From contig NZ_QNQU01000002.1 of the NCBI RefSeq assembly GCF_003315595.1, positions 62,001 to 126,000 of the forward strand: a stretch of DNA of 64,000 nucleotides, given 5' to 3'. Shown here in pieces: positions 52,096 through 62,000 of this stretch (the first letter of the stretch is position 1; each line of letters begins with the position of its first letter). The notes under the pieces were generated by a model. That model searched no databases. It saw nothing but the letters and a program-made list of their open reading frames with translations, and had not been told where the DNA came from. A program made the position numbers and the translations under genes. This DNA comes from Pedobacter miscanthi (GTDB lineage: Bacteria; Bacteroidota; Bacteroidia; Sphingobacteriales; Sphingobacteriaceae).

Positions 52096-52388
52096 TTGTA
52101 AAAATTATATTACAATACAATAATAAAAATGTAAATCGACAAAACCTAATGATTTGTAAAGAAAATATTACTCTTTTTAAGGATAAATGTGAAGCTGTAA
52201 AAATAGCGCAAATGCATTATTTAAACGGAGTTTTAGCCCTGTAATTTGTAAAGCGCGATTACAATATCTTAAAATGTGCTGTAATCCCACATATCTCTAT
52301 ATTTTTTTGAGAATTTACTGACAAAACCACAAAACCAAAACATAATTATACGTGTTCTATGAGTATTACTAACCAAAATTCATAAAAA

Positions 52389-52610
52389 ATGGAATATCAA
52401 CTTAATTCGATGAATGCGAGGAAAGAATTTATCGATATCGCAGATGAACAAGATCGTAATTATTGGGCTGCAAGGCTTGGCATTAGCACCGAGAAGCTTA
52501 AATCAGCAGTTAAAGCACTTCACAGTATGGAATTTTCAAAATTAAGAGCATACCTGATGATGGAAAAAGTTAAATCCGGAAGTACCTATCAAAGATTTGT
52601 AAATCAGTAA
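52389..52610 (+). CDS. DUF3606-like small protein
   Basis: 73 residues, ATG at 52389. EFIDIADEQDRNYWAARLGI then STEKLKSAVKALHSMEFSKL aligns by eye with the DUF3606 protein encoded in front of ligD: I-x-I, E, YW, G-(I/V)-S-x-(D/E)-KLK-(A/S)-AV, and YL. It carries an extra C-terminal tail (EKVKSGSTYQRFVNQ). Function unknown. It may be cotranscribed with the following 65-codon ORF. Confidence 0.72.
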   Translation: MEYQLNSMNARKEFIDIADEQDRNYWAARLGISTEKLKSAVKALHSMEFSKLRAYLMMEKVKSGSTYQRFVNQ

Positions 52611-52617
52611 CAGCGAT

Positions 52618-52815
52618 ATGGAGTATAAAAGTGAAAGTAAAAATCAGGCAACTGTTAATCAACCGATTACCGATTGCACTCATTTAATCGATCTGCCGCC
52701 CGTTAAAAGTATTTTCGACCAAAAAGTAAAAGGTACAGAGGTAAGCCATCCAAAAGCCGGCATTAAACCTTTAACTGTTTTTTTCCATAAAAATGGCTTA
52801 GCCAAACTGCTTTAG
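52618..52815 (+). CDS. Small hypothetical protein (65 residues)
   Basis: Starts 7 bp after the DUF3606-like gene. No domain seen: polar N-terminus (MEYKSESKNQATVNQPITDC), then THLIDLPPVKSIFDQKVKGT, ending LTVFFHKNGLAKLL. Its stop ends 1 bp before the convergent serine hydrolase stop. Tight packing argues for a real gene, but no homology was recognised. Confidence 0.4.
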   Translation: MEYKSESKNQATVNQPITDCTHLIDLPPVKSIFDQKVKGTEVSHPKAGIKPLTVFFHKNGLAKLL

Positions 52816-52816
52816 G

Positions 52817-53962
52817 CTATTTAAAGAAAGATTGGTATAAACTGTTAATGGCTGCCCTGCTAAAATCGGGGAAACCATCCGTGTAGGTGGCATTTATTCC
52901 ATTGGTTATAATTACGAATCCAAATTTTTCTTTGGGGTTAAAAAACATGGTACTATATAATCCGTAAGCTGAGCCGGTATGCCCTTTTAATTTCACGCCT
53001 GGAATTAAGCTGTCGGCCGTTCTGATTGCAAAGCCATAACCTTCATCATCGGTTAATGCGGTTTGCATCTGTTTTGCACTCTTTTTGCTTATAATTTTTA
53101 CTTGATTAGCAGTGCCGTAATTCATGTGCATCATCATGTATTTTGCCAGGTCGGTAGCTGAAATCTTCATGCCGCCTGTTGGCGAAAAAATGGGCGTGGT
53201 ATATCCCATTACATAGTTCGCAATTTCGGTACGCCGTGGCGCGTATGCCATTGGCGTAGGCGTATAGGATTTAGTATCGGAATGATATTCGTACAAGTTT
53301 ACGAAACGGGTACTATCCAAAGAATCGACACAATATCCAGCATAAAGCCCTAAAGGTTTTAAAACATGGTTTTTCACATAATTATCGAAACGTTCGCCTG
53401 ATTGTTTCTCGATTATGGTTCCGATTAGGTTAAAATTGAGGTTACAGTAATCAAATTTACTTCCCGGCAGGTAATCGTTATAACATTTTGCCCAATCTGG
53501 GTTTTTATCCGGATTGATGACATCAAGGTTTAAATATCCCTGCGAATCGTTTAAGCTGGAAGTATGCGACAAAGCCATTTTTAAAGTAATTTTCTGATCA
53601 GGAAATTTTGGGTTCCTGATTTTAAAACCTACCAGATCCCCGAAATCATCGTCAAGAGAAATTTTACCCGCCTCTACCAGCTGCATAACAGATGTTGCCG
53701 AAAAGGATTTTGATATGGATGCGATCCTAAAAATATCCTGATCGGTTAGCGGAACTTTATTTTCCAGATCTTTTAAGCCAAACGAATGGGTGTAAATGAT
53801 TTTACCGCTTTTTACTACCGCCACCGAAGCGCCAACAGCATTATATTTTTCCATTACCTTTTTAAAATCTGCCTCAGCACTTTCGTTCTGGGCATGCGAT
53901 TGGTTGTTTAAACCAAGGATTAAAAAGAAGGCAAAAAAATACTGTGAAAATTGAAGTTTCAT
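52817..53962 (-). CDS. Serine hydrolase, beta-lactamase/PBP4*-like (class C fold)
   Basis: An exported penicillin-recognising serine enzyme of 381 residues. Start at ATG 53962, giving a signal peptide MKLQFSQYFFAFFLILGLNN...AQ; the in-frame start at 54055 would overlap the VOC gene. Active site: S-x-x-K in ASISKSFSATSV, Y-C-N (YxN) in FDYCNLNFNLIGTI, and HTG in KGHTGSAYG. It could be a D-amino-acid peptidase, esterase or lactamase; substrate unknown. Preceded by the VOC gene on the same strand at 66 bp. Confidence 0.9.
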   Translation of the reverse strand: MKLQFSQYFFAFFLILGLNNQSHAQNESAEADFKKVMEKYNAVGASVAVVKSGKIIYTHSFGLKDLENKVPLTDQDIFRIASISKSFSATSVMQLVEAGKISLDDDFGDLVGFKIRNPKFPDQKITLKMALSHTSSLNDSQGYLNLDVINPDKNPDWAKCYNDYLPGSKFDYCNLNFNLIGTIIEKQSGERFDNYVKNHVLKPLGLYAGYCVDSLDSTRFVNLYEYHSDTKSYTPTPMAYAPRRTEIANYVMGYTTPIFSPTGGMKISATDLAKYMMMHMNYGTANQVKIISKKSAKQMQTALTDDEGYGFAIRTADSLIPGVKLKGHTGSAYGLYSTMFFNPKEKFGFVIITNGINATYTDGFPDFSRAAINSLYQSFFK

Positions 53963-54027
53963 AAAAAAGCGGATCAAACCTAAATATAGGATTTGGGCGG
54001 GGATTAAGTGAGCACGTAGTAAAAAAT

Positions 54028-54489
54028 TTACTTCGCATCGTTCACTTCCAGCCAATGTCCGTCGGGATCTTTAAAATAAATCTGTTTTACGCCATCAACA
54101 CGGAGGGTAATGCCTTTTTCTTTTCCGGCCCAGTCTTCAAAGCTGATGTTTTTGGTATTGAGTTTTTTCACAAAATCATCAACCGATGGAACGCTGAAAC
54201 ATAAATGTCCGTTTTTATCGAAAGTTTCGTTGCCTTTTGCCCCCTGAATCAAATGCAGCTGTCCGGCCGGCCCCAGGCTAAACCAGGTATGGCGGTTATC
54301 TTTAAAGGGCTCAGGAATGATTTTAAGGTTAAAAACACTTTCGTAGAAGGAAGTAGCTTTATTTAAATCGGCTACATAAACGGCAATATGGTTTAAAACA
54401 GCAGGTACATTGTCGGTTTTGTTCTGCGCCATGACTTTTTGAAATAGGATTGAAAATAAAATGATGGTGGTTAGGAAGACTTTTTTCAT
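54028..54489 (-). CDS. Exported VOC/glyoxalase-fold protein
   Basis: A 153-residue protein with a signal peptide (MKKVFLTTIILFSILFQKVM...AQ) followed by one VOC module set: NHIAVYVADLNKATSFYESV, HLIQGAKGNETF, HLCFSVPSVDDF and IYFKDPDGHWLEVND. Potential metal ligands are His (NHIAVY), His in HLIQ, His in HLCF, and Glu in LEVND, the standard VOC quartet. An exported VOC protein is unusual, since glyoxalase-type proteins are normally cytosolic. May share a transcript with the serine hydrolase. Confidence 0.87.
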   Translation of the reverse strand: MKKVFLTTIILFSILFQKVMAQNKTDNVPAVLNHIAVYVADLNKATSFYESVFNLKIIPEPFKDNRHTWFSLGPAGQLHLIQGAKGNETFDKNGHLCFSVPSVDDFVKKLNTKNISFEDWAGKEKGITLRVDGVKQIYFKDPDGHWLEVNDAK

Positions 54490-54571
54490 GTTTAAATATC
54501 ATGTTTTATTTTAACAAGGTAAAAACTTATTCCAACAAAATATTAAGCACAGATAAGGAAGATGAACACAG

Positions 54572-54847
54572 GTAATTGTTTTAAACTATAGATTTCTCGG
54601 CTACGCTTGAAATGAAAATCATGGGGAATTTCTGTGTTTTACGTGAATCCGTGGCAAAAAATAATTACACCAGAAAAAAGGTCTTAGCGAGACGCTAAGA
54701 CCAGTTAGGGGTAATTGTTTTAAAATACAGCTTTTCTACGACGCATGAAATGAAAATCATGGGGAATTTCTGTGTTTTCCGTGAATCCGTGGCAAAAAAT
54801 AATTACACTAGAAAAAAGGTCTTAGCGAGACACTAAGACCAGTTAGG
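54572..54847. repeat. 138-bp tandem repeat pair carrying REP units
   Basis: Two direct copies (54572-54709 and 54710-54847). Each has GTAATTGTTTTAAA, CATGGGGAATTTCTGTG, GTGAATCCGTGGCAAAAAAT, and a REP palindrome (54680-54702; 54818-54840, the second with one arm mutated) followed by AGTTAGGGG. Confidence 0.82.
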
Positions 54848-54868
54848 GGTTTTACCTGTAAATGAAAC

Positions 54869-55107
54869 TTAGTTTGCGCTCGTTTCCAAACGAGTGTATG
54901 AATAGCTAAACGATTTTATCGTTTGTAACTTCAAACTATTCAATGCTCATTACAAACGAGCCTTAACTGAAAATGAGGATTGCAGGGAATTTCTGTGTTT
55001 TCCGTGAATCCGTGGCAAAAAAATAATTGCAACAGAAAAAAGGTCTTAGCGAGACGCTAAGACCTGTAAAGAAGAAAAAGATTCTTCGCTGCGCTCAGAA
55101 TGACAAA
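54869..55107. repeat. Partial composite repeat with REP and TTCTTCGC-type element
   Basis: Starts with a diverged ctagtttgcgctcg-type unit (54869-54960), continues with a third partial copy of the 138-bp repeat (54970-55066) including the REP at 55042-55064, and ends with ATTCTTCGCTGCGCTCAGAA then TGACAAAA. It lies upstream of nothing on the plus strand and just past the AKR stop. No gene in 54490-55113. Confidence 0.75.
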
Positions 55108-55113
55108 ACCTTT

Positions 55114-55944
55114 CTATTTTGCTAAACTTTCAAATTCTTCTTCTGTCAATTCTATTTCTGTGGCTTCTAAGTTTTCTTTTAAATGGTCAACCGATTTGGT
55201 TCCGGGGATTAACAGGATATTCGGTGATCTTTTTAGCAACCAGGCCAAAGCAATCTGTGCAGTTGTAGCCTTATGTTTTTCGGCAATGGCTTTAATTTTA
55301 TCTTCGAGTTTGTGAGGACCAGATGCCAAAGGAAACCACGGAATAAAAGCCAGTCCTTGTTCGGCAGTAAAATCCAACACACTTTCCCATTGTCTGTTGC
55401 CCAGATTATAAAGATTTTGAACAGAAACAACCGGCAAAATATCCTGTACCTGCTTAATTTGATCGATGGTCACTTCTGATAAACCTACATTTTTTATTTT
55501 CCCTTCTTTTACAGCCTCTATTACAGGTGCCAGGGTTTTGGCTACTTCAACATTGGGATCAATGCGGTGCAGTTGCCATAAATCGATGCTATCTACTTTT
55601 AAACGTTGTAAACTCCCTTCAATATCCTGTCTTATTTTTTCGGGCGCACCATTAGGCACCCAATTATTTGGTCCTGGCCGGTCAAAACCACCTTTAGTGG
55701 CAATAAAAAGATCTTTTTGAAAAGGATTTAAGGCATCAGCAATAAGCGATTCGTTAAATTTCGGTCCGTACGCTTCGGCAGTGTCAATAAAATTAACGCC
55801 ATTTGCAACAGCTTCACGTAAAACAGTTATTGCATTTTCGCGATCTTCTACTTCACCAAAAACACCGTTTCCGGTTAATTGCATTGCGCCATAACCTAAA
55901 CGTTTAACCTCTAATTCGCCGAATTTAAATGTTGTTTTTCCCAT
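55114..55944 (-). CDS. Aldo/keto reductase, pyridoxal-reductase-like group
   Basis: A 276-residue NADPH-dependent reductase. Catalytic tetrad: Asp and Tyr in NFIDTAEAYGPKFNES, Lys in FIATKGGFDRPGPN, His in DLWQLHRIDPNVEV. KIKNVGLSEVTIDQI, SVQNLYNLGNR and LIPGTKSVDHLKENL are typical. The short length and the RIDPNV segment fit the pyridoxal reductase/YdbC-like branch. The gene stands alone between two repeat blocks. Substrate unknown. Confidence 0.9.
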   Translation of the reverse strand: MGKTTFKFGELEVKRLGYGAMQLTGNGVFGEVEDRENAITVLREAVANGVNFIDTAEAYGPKFNESLIADALNPFQKDLFIATKGGFDRPGPNNWVPNGAPEKIRQDIEGSLQRLKVDSIDLWQLHRIDPNVEVAKTLAPVIEAVKEGKIKNVGLSEVTIDQIKQVQDILPVVSVQNLYNLGNRQWESVLDFTAEQGLAFIPWFPLASGPHKLEDKIKAIAEKHKATTAQIALAWLLKRSPNILLIPGTKSVDHLKENLEATEIELTEEEFESLAK

Positions 55945-56163
55945 TTTGTTTTAGATATGATGATAAATTCTACGCTAATGATAACCGCACAGTGATGGCA
56001 TTGTTTGTAAAATGAATTTTATGATAAATAAATGAACAAAAGCAGAATTTAACAGGTATTAAACTTCACATCAGATTATTTTCAGCCTATCAGGCTGGTT
56101 AAAGATGATTTCAAACACGGCTGCTTATACTATATAAAAATCAAAAAATGCCTTGAATGCTAT

Positions 56164-56545
56164 TTAAAAGTACTTCGGAAGAGCAATTTGGTCTTTCGTA
56201 GTAGAAAAAGGTACTGCCGTAGTAGAAAAAGGTACTCGCGGAGCACAAAAAACATCTTCCAGAGGACTATTAAAGAGCTCCGGAAGTACAAAAAGGTACT
56301 GCAGGAGTAGAAAAAGGTACTCGCGGAGCACAAAAAACACCTTCCAGAGGACTATTAAAGAGCTCCGGAAGTACAAAAAGGTACTGCAGGAGTAGAAAAA
56401 GGTACTCGCGGAGCACAAAAAACACCTTCCAGAGGACTATTAAAGAGCTCCGGAAGTACAAAAAACTCCTTCCGGAGTACTAAGCCGAACTGTTGAAGCA
56501 CTAAAAGCTACTGCCGAGGTACAAAAAGGTATTTCCGGAGTACCT
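56164..56545. repeat. Array of ~18 imperfect 21-bp palindromes with 85-bp higher-order repeat
   Basis: Units of 19-22 bp follow without unique spacers. Consensus GTACTnCnGGAGTACAAAAAG, with a palindromic core GTACTnC/GnAGTAC. Four units form an 85-bp super-repeat present three times, with GGTACTCGCGGAG at 56230, 56315 and 56400. Flanking units are more diverged. Not a CRISPR, since every unit is a repeat. The minus-strand frames through it are 7-residue repeats and are not called as genes. Confidence 0.85.
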
Positions 56546-57540
56546 AGTTTGCGCTCGTTTCCAACGAGTGCATAAATAACTAAACGATTTTATCGTTTGA
56601 AAACGAAAAACTATTCTAAAATTGTTCGGAAAGGAGCGTGAGCTGAATTCAGTGCTTTCCGTGAATCCGAGGCAAAAAAATTGCAGCAAAAAAAGGTCTT
56701 AGCGAGACGCTAAGACCAGAGCAGCCATAATAAAAGATTCTTCGTTATGCTCAGAATGACAAAAAACAAAAAGTTACCTCCTAGTTTGCGCTCGTTTCCA
56801 ACGAGTGCATAAATAACTAAACGATTTTATCGTTTGAAAACGAAAAACTATTCAATACTTGCTCGGAAAGGAGCGTGAGCTGAATTCCGTACTTTCCGTG
56901 AATCTGCGGCAAATAATTGCAGCAAAAAAGATCTTAACGAGACGCTAAAACCAGAGCAGCCATAATAAAAGATTTTTCGCTATGCTCAGAATGACAAAAA
57001 ACAAAAAGTTACCTCCTAGTTTGCGCTCGTTTCCAACGAGTGCATAGATAGCTAAACGATTTTATCGTTTGAAAACGAAAAACCATTCAACACTTGTTCG
57101 GAAAGGAGCGTGAGCTGAATTCCGTGCTTTCCGTGAATCTGCGGCAAAAAAATTGCAGCAAAAAAAAGGTCTTAGCGAGACGCTAAGACCAGAGCAGCCA
57201 TAATAAAAGATTCTTCGCTATGCTCAGAATGACAAAAAATAAAAGGCTGCCCCAGTTTGGAACAGCCTGATTGAATGATAAGGATAACTGACTATAAAAA
57301 AATTAATTACAACCTAGTTTGCGCTCGTTTCCAACGAGTGCACAAATAACTAAACGATTTCATCGTTTGAAAACGAAAAATTATTCAAAACTTGTTCGGA
57401 AAGGAGCGTGAGCTGAATTCCGTACTTTCTGTGAATCTGCGGCTAAAAATTTGCAGCAAAAAAAGGTCTTAGCGAGACGCTAAAACCAGAATAGCCATAA
57501 TAAAAGATTTTTCACTGCGCTCAGAACAACAAAAAATAAA
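56544..57540. repeat. Four tandem ~237-bp composite repeats carrying REP units
   Basis: Copies begin CTAGTTTGCGCTCG at 56544, 56781, 57016 and 57314. Each has, in order, a CTCGTT-TCC-AACGAG hairpin, an AAACGAT-TTT-ATCGTTT hairpin, CGGAAAGGAGCGTGAGCTGA, GTGAATC(C/T)GNGGCAAA, a REP unit (56695-56717, 56930-56952, 57168-57190, 57465-57487; all AGA loop) and an ATTCTTCGC...CTCAGAATGAC block. The last interval is longer because a copy of the downstream terminator lies in it. The 55945-57609 gap has no gene. Confidence 0.88.
57244..57268 (-). terminator. Duplicated copy of the OMF terminator
   Basis: AGGCTGCCCC-AGTTT-GGAACAGCCT, with the ~60-bp flank TGATTGAATGATAAGGATAA also present at the second copy (57541-57565). 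It shows the terminator was duplicated with the composite repeat. Confidence 0.7.
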
Positions 57541-57565
57541 AGGCTGTCCCGGTTTGGAACAGCCT
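57541..57565 (-). terminator. Terminator of the RND efflux operon
   Basis: Stem AGGCTGTCCC / GGAACAGCCT (one weak pair), loop GGTTT, then TTTATTTTTT on the minus strand. It lies 45 bp past the stop of the outer-membrane factor gene. Confidence 0.85.
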
Positions 57566-57609
57566 GATTGAATGATAAGGATAACTGACTATAAATAATT
57601 AATTACAAG

Positions 57610-59043
57610 CTATTTCCATCCGCCACCAAGTGCGTGATAAATATCTACAACAGCGTTTAATTGTTGTTTTTTGGTTTCAATAAGTTCTAATTTCGATTGT
57701 AAAGCATCACGTTGTGTCATCAATACCTCAAAATAATCAGCTCTTGCGGCTTTAAACAAATCGTTCGAAATATCGATTGATTGCGTAAGCGCCGTTACCT
57801 GTTTTGATTTCAGGTCGTAACTTTTTTGCAGGTTGCTGATCTTCGACAGCTGATTGGCTACCTCAATATAACCATTTAAAATGGTTTTTTCGTATTCAAA
57901 TACAGCCTGTAGTTGTTTTGCATTTGCAGAAGAATATTCTGCTTTGATGGCATTTCTGTTGATCAGGGGTCCGGCCAGATCTCCTGCTAAAGAGTAAATC
58001 AAAGATTCAGGGGTTCTTAACAGGTAAGAAGGGTTAAAAGCCTGGTAACCAATAGCTGCAGAAATACCCAGTGAAGGATAAAACTGTGCCTTTGCTACTT
58101 TAACATCTAATTTTGCGGCTGCAAGTTCGTATTCAGCCTGTTTAATATCCGGACGGTTGGCCAGTAACTGCGAAGGTAAACCCGCCTGTACGGTTGCCGG
58201 TACCAGATCGGTAAAGCTGGATTTATCCCTGATGATGGGTTGTGGAAAACGACCTACCAGAAAATTAATTTTATTCTCGGTTTCAGTAATATCTTGCTGA
58301 ATATCGAACTCCAGACTTTTAGAACTTAGTACCTCTGCTTCAAATTTACGTACGGCAAGTTCGTTAACCCTGGTCGCTTGTTTCTGGATTTTCATTAACT
58401 CCAGTGCATTGCTTTGCAGTTCGATCGTTTTTTTCACGGTCTCCAACTGGCTATCAGAAGCCAACAATTCATAGTATGAATTTGCTATTTCGGCAATCAG
58501 ATTGGTGATGACGAAATTCTTACCCTCAACTGTCGACAGGTAATGGTTAACTGCCGCTTTTTTCGAATTACGCAGTTTATGCCAGATATCGGCTTCCCAA
58601 TTGGCTTGTAAACCAAACTGGTAATCAGGTAATACTTCCGGAACACCTTTGCCCGGAGTGATTTCGGTAGAAGCATCGCCTGCACCAGAGCTTGTGTAAC
58701 GGCCAACTTTATCCAATCCGGCACCCACACCATAACTTACGCTTGGCAAAAGCTCTCCTTTTCTGGCTTTGATTTCGTTTTTGGCAATCTCGATATCCTG
58801 AAGGGTAATATTCAGCTCCTGGTTATTTTTCAGGGCTGTATCAATCAGATTGATCAGGTTAGGATCGGTAAAAAAGTTACGCCATTGTATACCGGCAGTG
58901 CTTACGGTATCCTGCGAGCCGTTAAAGCTCACAGGTACATTTTTATTTTCGGCTCGCTGGGCTACTTCTGGTAACTTACAGGCGGTGTATGCAGCGCATA
59001 TCAACACCAGTCCAAGGCCTTTATAAAGATTTTTCTTAAACAT
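57610..59043 (-). CDS. Outer-membrane efflux lipoprotein (TolC/NodT family)
   Basis: Trimeric outer-membrane duct of an RND pump, 477 residues. Start at ATG 59043, which overlaps the last 8 bp of the pump gene (an ATGTTTAA overlap), so translation is coupled; the TTG at 59052 is an alternative. Lipobox AYTAC (Cys22). OMF repeats: FFTDPNLINLIDTALKNNQELNITLQDIE, LPSQLLANRPDIKQAEYELAAA (the hallmark), FYPSLGISAAIGYQ and DYFEVLMTQRDALQ. Third gene of the adaptor-pump-duct operon. Confidence 0.95.
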   Translation of the reverse strand: MFKKNLYKGLGLVLICAAYTACKLPEVAQRAENKNVPVSFNGSQDTVSTAGIQWRNFFTDPNLINLIDTALKNNQELNITLQDIEIAKNEIKARKGELLPSVSYGVGAGLDKVGRYTSSGAGDASTEITPGKGVPEVLPDYQFGLQANWEADIWHKLRNSKKAAVNHYLSTVEGKNFVITNLIAEIANSYYELLASDSQLETVKKTIELQSNALELMKIQKQATRVNELAVRKFEAEVLSSKSLEFDIQQDITETENKINFLVGRFPQPIIRDKSSFTDLVPATVQAGLPSQLLANRPDIKQAEYELAAAKLDVKVAKAQFYPSLGISAAIGYQAFNPSYLLRTPESLIYSLAGDLAGPLINRNAIKAEYSSANAKQLQAVFEYEKTILNGYIEVANQLSKISNLQKSYDLKSKQVTALTQSIDISNDLFKAARADYFEVLMTQRDALQSKLELIETKKQQLNAVVDIYHALGGGWK

Positions 59044-62000
59044 TATTCTCAATTTCTTCAGTTAACGGATGTTCTTCTTCAATTTTGATCAGCTTGTGTT
59101 TTGCTGCAATTGATCCGAATATAAAATACAGGCCAGGGATTACAATTACCCCGAAAATGGTACCGAAAAGCATACCTCCGGCAGCGGCCGAACCAATGGT
59201 ACGGTTACCGATTTTACCTGGTCCGCTTGCAATCATCAAAGGAATTAAACCTGCGATAAAGGCAAAAGAGGTCATTAAAATCGGGCGGAAACGCACGCTT
59301 GCACCTTCGAGTGCTGCCTTGAATACGGTTGCTCCCTGTGCATGGCGCTGCGTGGCAAACTCCACAATCAGTACGGCATTTTTACCGAGTAAACCGATGA
59401 GCATTACCATGGCCACCTGCGCATAAATGTTGTTTTCCAGTCCCAATAATTTAAGGAAAAGGAACGCGCCAAAAATACCCGCCGGTAAAGAAAGGATTAC
59501 CGAAAGCGGCAGGATGAAACTCTCATATTGCGCGGCAAGAACCAGGTACACGAAACCTAAACAGATCAGGAAGATATAAATGGCTTCATTACCTCTTGAT
59601 ACTTCATCTTTAGAGATACCTGCCCAATCGATCCCAAATCCCCTTGGCAATGTTTTCTTGGCAACTTCTGTAATCGCTTTAATGGCTTCGCCAGAGCTAT
59701 AACCCGGAGCCGATTGTCCGCTGATTTCAGAAGCGTTGTACATGTTGTGACGGGTAATTTCTGATAAACCATATACCTTACGCATTTTAATAAATGCCGA
59801 GAAAGGCACCATCTCATCGCGGTCGTTTTTAACCGAAAGCTTTAAAATATCTTCTGGTAAAGCCCTGTATTGAGGCAATGCCTGAACGATTACTTTATAT
59901 TGACGGTCGTATTTAATAAAACTCGTTTCGTAGTTACTACCCACAAAAGTTGATAGCGTGTTCATGGCATTATCGATACTTACGCCTTTTTGTTGTGCAA
60001 TATCGTTGTCAACATCAAGCATGTATTGAGGGAAACTTGCACTATAGAAAGTAAATACAGATGAAAGTTCTTTTCTTTTGTTCAGTTCGCGTACAAAATC
60101 GTTGGCAACGGTTTCCATTTTTTTGTAATCGCCGCTACCCGCTTTATCCAGTAAACGAAGCTCGAAACCGCCCGCTGCACCATAACCCGGAACTGCCGGT
60201 GGCTGGAAAAACTCGATGGTTGCACCCGGGATGGATTTTGATTTTTCTTCAAGCTCTTCAATAATTTCTGCTGCAGAATGTTTACGTTCGCTCCAGTCTT
60301 TCAGGTTAATTAAACAGGTACCTGAGTTCGATCCCGTACCTTCGGTCAGGATTTCGTATCCGGCCAAAGATGAAACTGATTTTACACCATCAATATCCTC
60401 GCACATTTTCTGCAGTTTCTCTGCAATCTGGTCGGTACGCTCTAAAGTAGATCCCGGAGGCGTTTGGATAATGGCGTAAACCATACCCTGATCCTCATTA
60501 GGAATAAATCCCGAAGGTACACTTCCGCTTAATGCCCAAACACCCAAACAGAAGGCAACCAATACACCAAAAGTTAAAATCCTGCGGCTTACCACCCTGC
60601 TCAATACCAACTCGTACTTGCCTGAAAGCTTGGCAAAACCATTGTTGAAACCATCCAGGAAACGATCTATCAAAGTTTTCTTTTTCGCCGAACCATGATT
60701 GTTCTTCAGCATAATGGCACACAATGCAGGCGTAAGCGTTAAAGCCACAATACCTGAAAGGATAATTGCCGTTGCCATGGTAATGGAGAACTGACGGTAA
60801 AAAATACCCACCGGACCAGACATAAACGCTACCGGGATAAATACTGATGCCATTAAGAAAGTGATGGCGATAATTGCCCCGCCGATTTCTTTCATGGCCT
60901 GTTGTGTGGCTTTTAATACCGAAAGATGCCTGTCGTGCTCCATTTTGGCATGCACCGCCTCAATTACCACAATCGCATCATCTACAACTACCCCAATGGC
61001 GAGTACTAATGCAAACAAGGTAATTAAGTTGAGTGTGATACCGAAGAACTGCATAAATACAAAGGTTCCGATCAGTGATACCGGCACAGCAATGGCCGGA
61101 ATAAGCGTCGAACGCCAGTCGCCAAGGAACAGGAATACCACTAAACCTACCAGGATAAAAGCCTCTACCAGGGTGTGGATTACTTTTTCGATAGATGCAT
61201 CCAGGAATTTGGAAACGTCGTAACTGATTTCGTAATCCAAACCTTTTGGAAATGAAGCCGATTTAATTTCGGCCATTTTAGCTTTAACATCTTTAATAAC
61301 CTGACTCGCGTTACTGCCATAAGATTGTTTCAAAACAATTGCAGCAGACGCTTTCCCGTTTAAGGTAGAATACAAATTGTAAGCGGAAGCACTAAAATCT
61401 ACGTCGGCAATATCTTTTAAGCGAAGCAATTCGCCGTTTGGTGTTGCCCTTACCACAATATTTTCGTAACCTTCTTTGGTATTAAAACGTCCGGAATATT
61501 TTAACACATATTCGAAAGCCTGCGAACGTTTACCCGAGCTCTCCCCTGTTTTACCTGGCGAGGCCTCTAAACTTTGCTCATCAAGGGCTTTCATTACCTC
61601 ATCAACAGAGATTTTATAAGCCTGCATACGATCGGGTTTTAGCCAGATACGCATCGCATAATCCCTGTCGCCCAAAATATCTGCAAAACCCACACCATCA
61701 ACCCTTTTCAGCTCCGAAAGCAGGTTAATATCAGCATAGTTATACAAAAAGTTCTGGTTCATTTTAGGGTCTTTACTGTACAAGTTGATGTACATCAGCA
61801 TATTAGACTCTTCACGGGTAATTTTAACCCCTTCACGAACCACCAGAGGAGGAAGTTTATTGGTAACAGCGGCTACACGGTTTTGTACGTTAAGCGAAGC
61901 CTGGTTAGGATCGGTACCCAGGTTAAATACCACCTGGATGGAGGCTTCACCATCGTTACCGGCATCAGATGCGATATATTTCATGCCCGGTACACCGTTA

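Noticed and set aside
56164..56461. Minus-strand frames of 84 and 63 codons across the 21-bp array
   Set aside because: 21 bp equals seven codons, so the array gives 7-residue repeats without any start-site context. Better explained as repeat DNA.
56164..56545. CRISPR array
   Set aside because: Repeats follow without unique spacers and no cas genes occur in the window.
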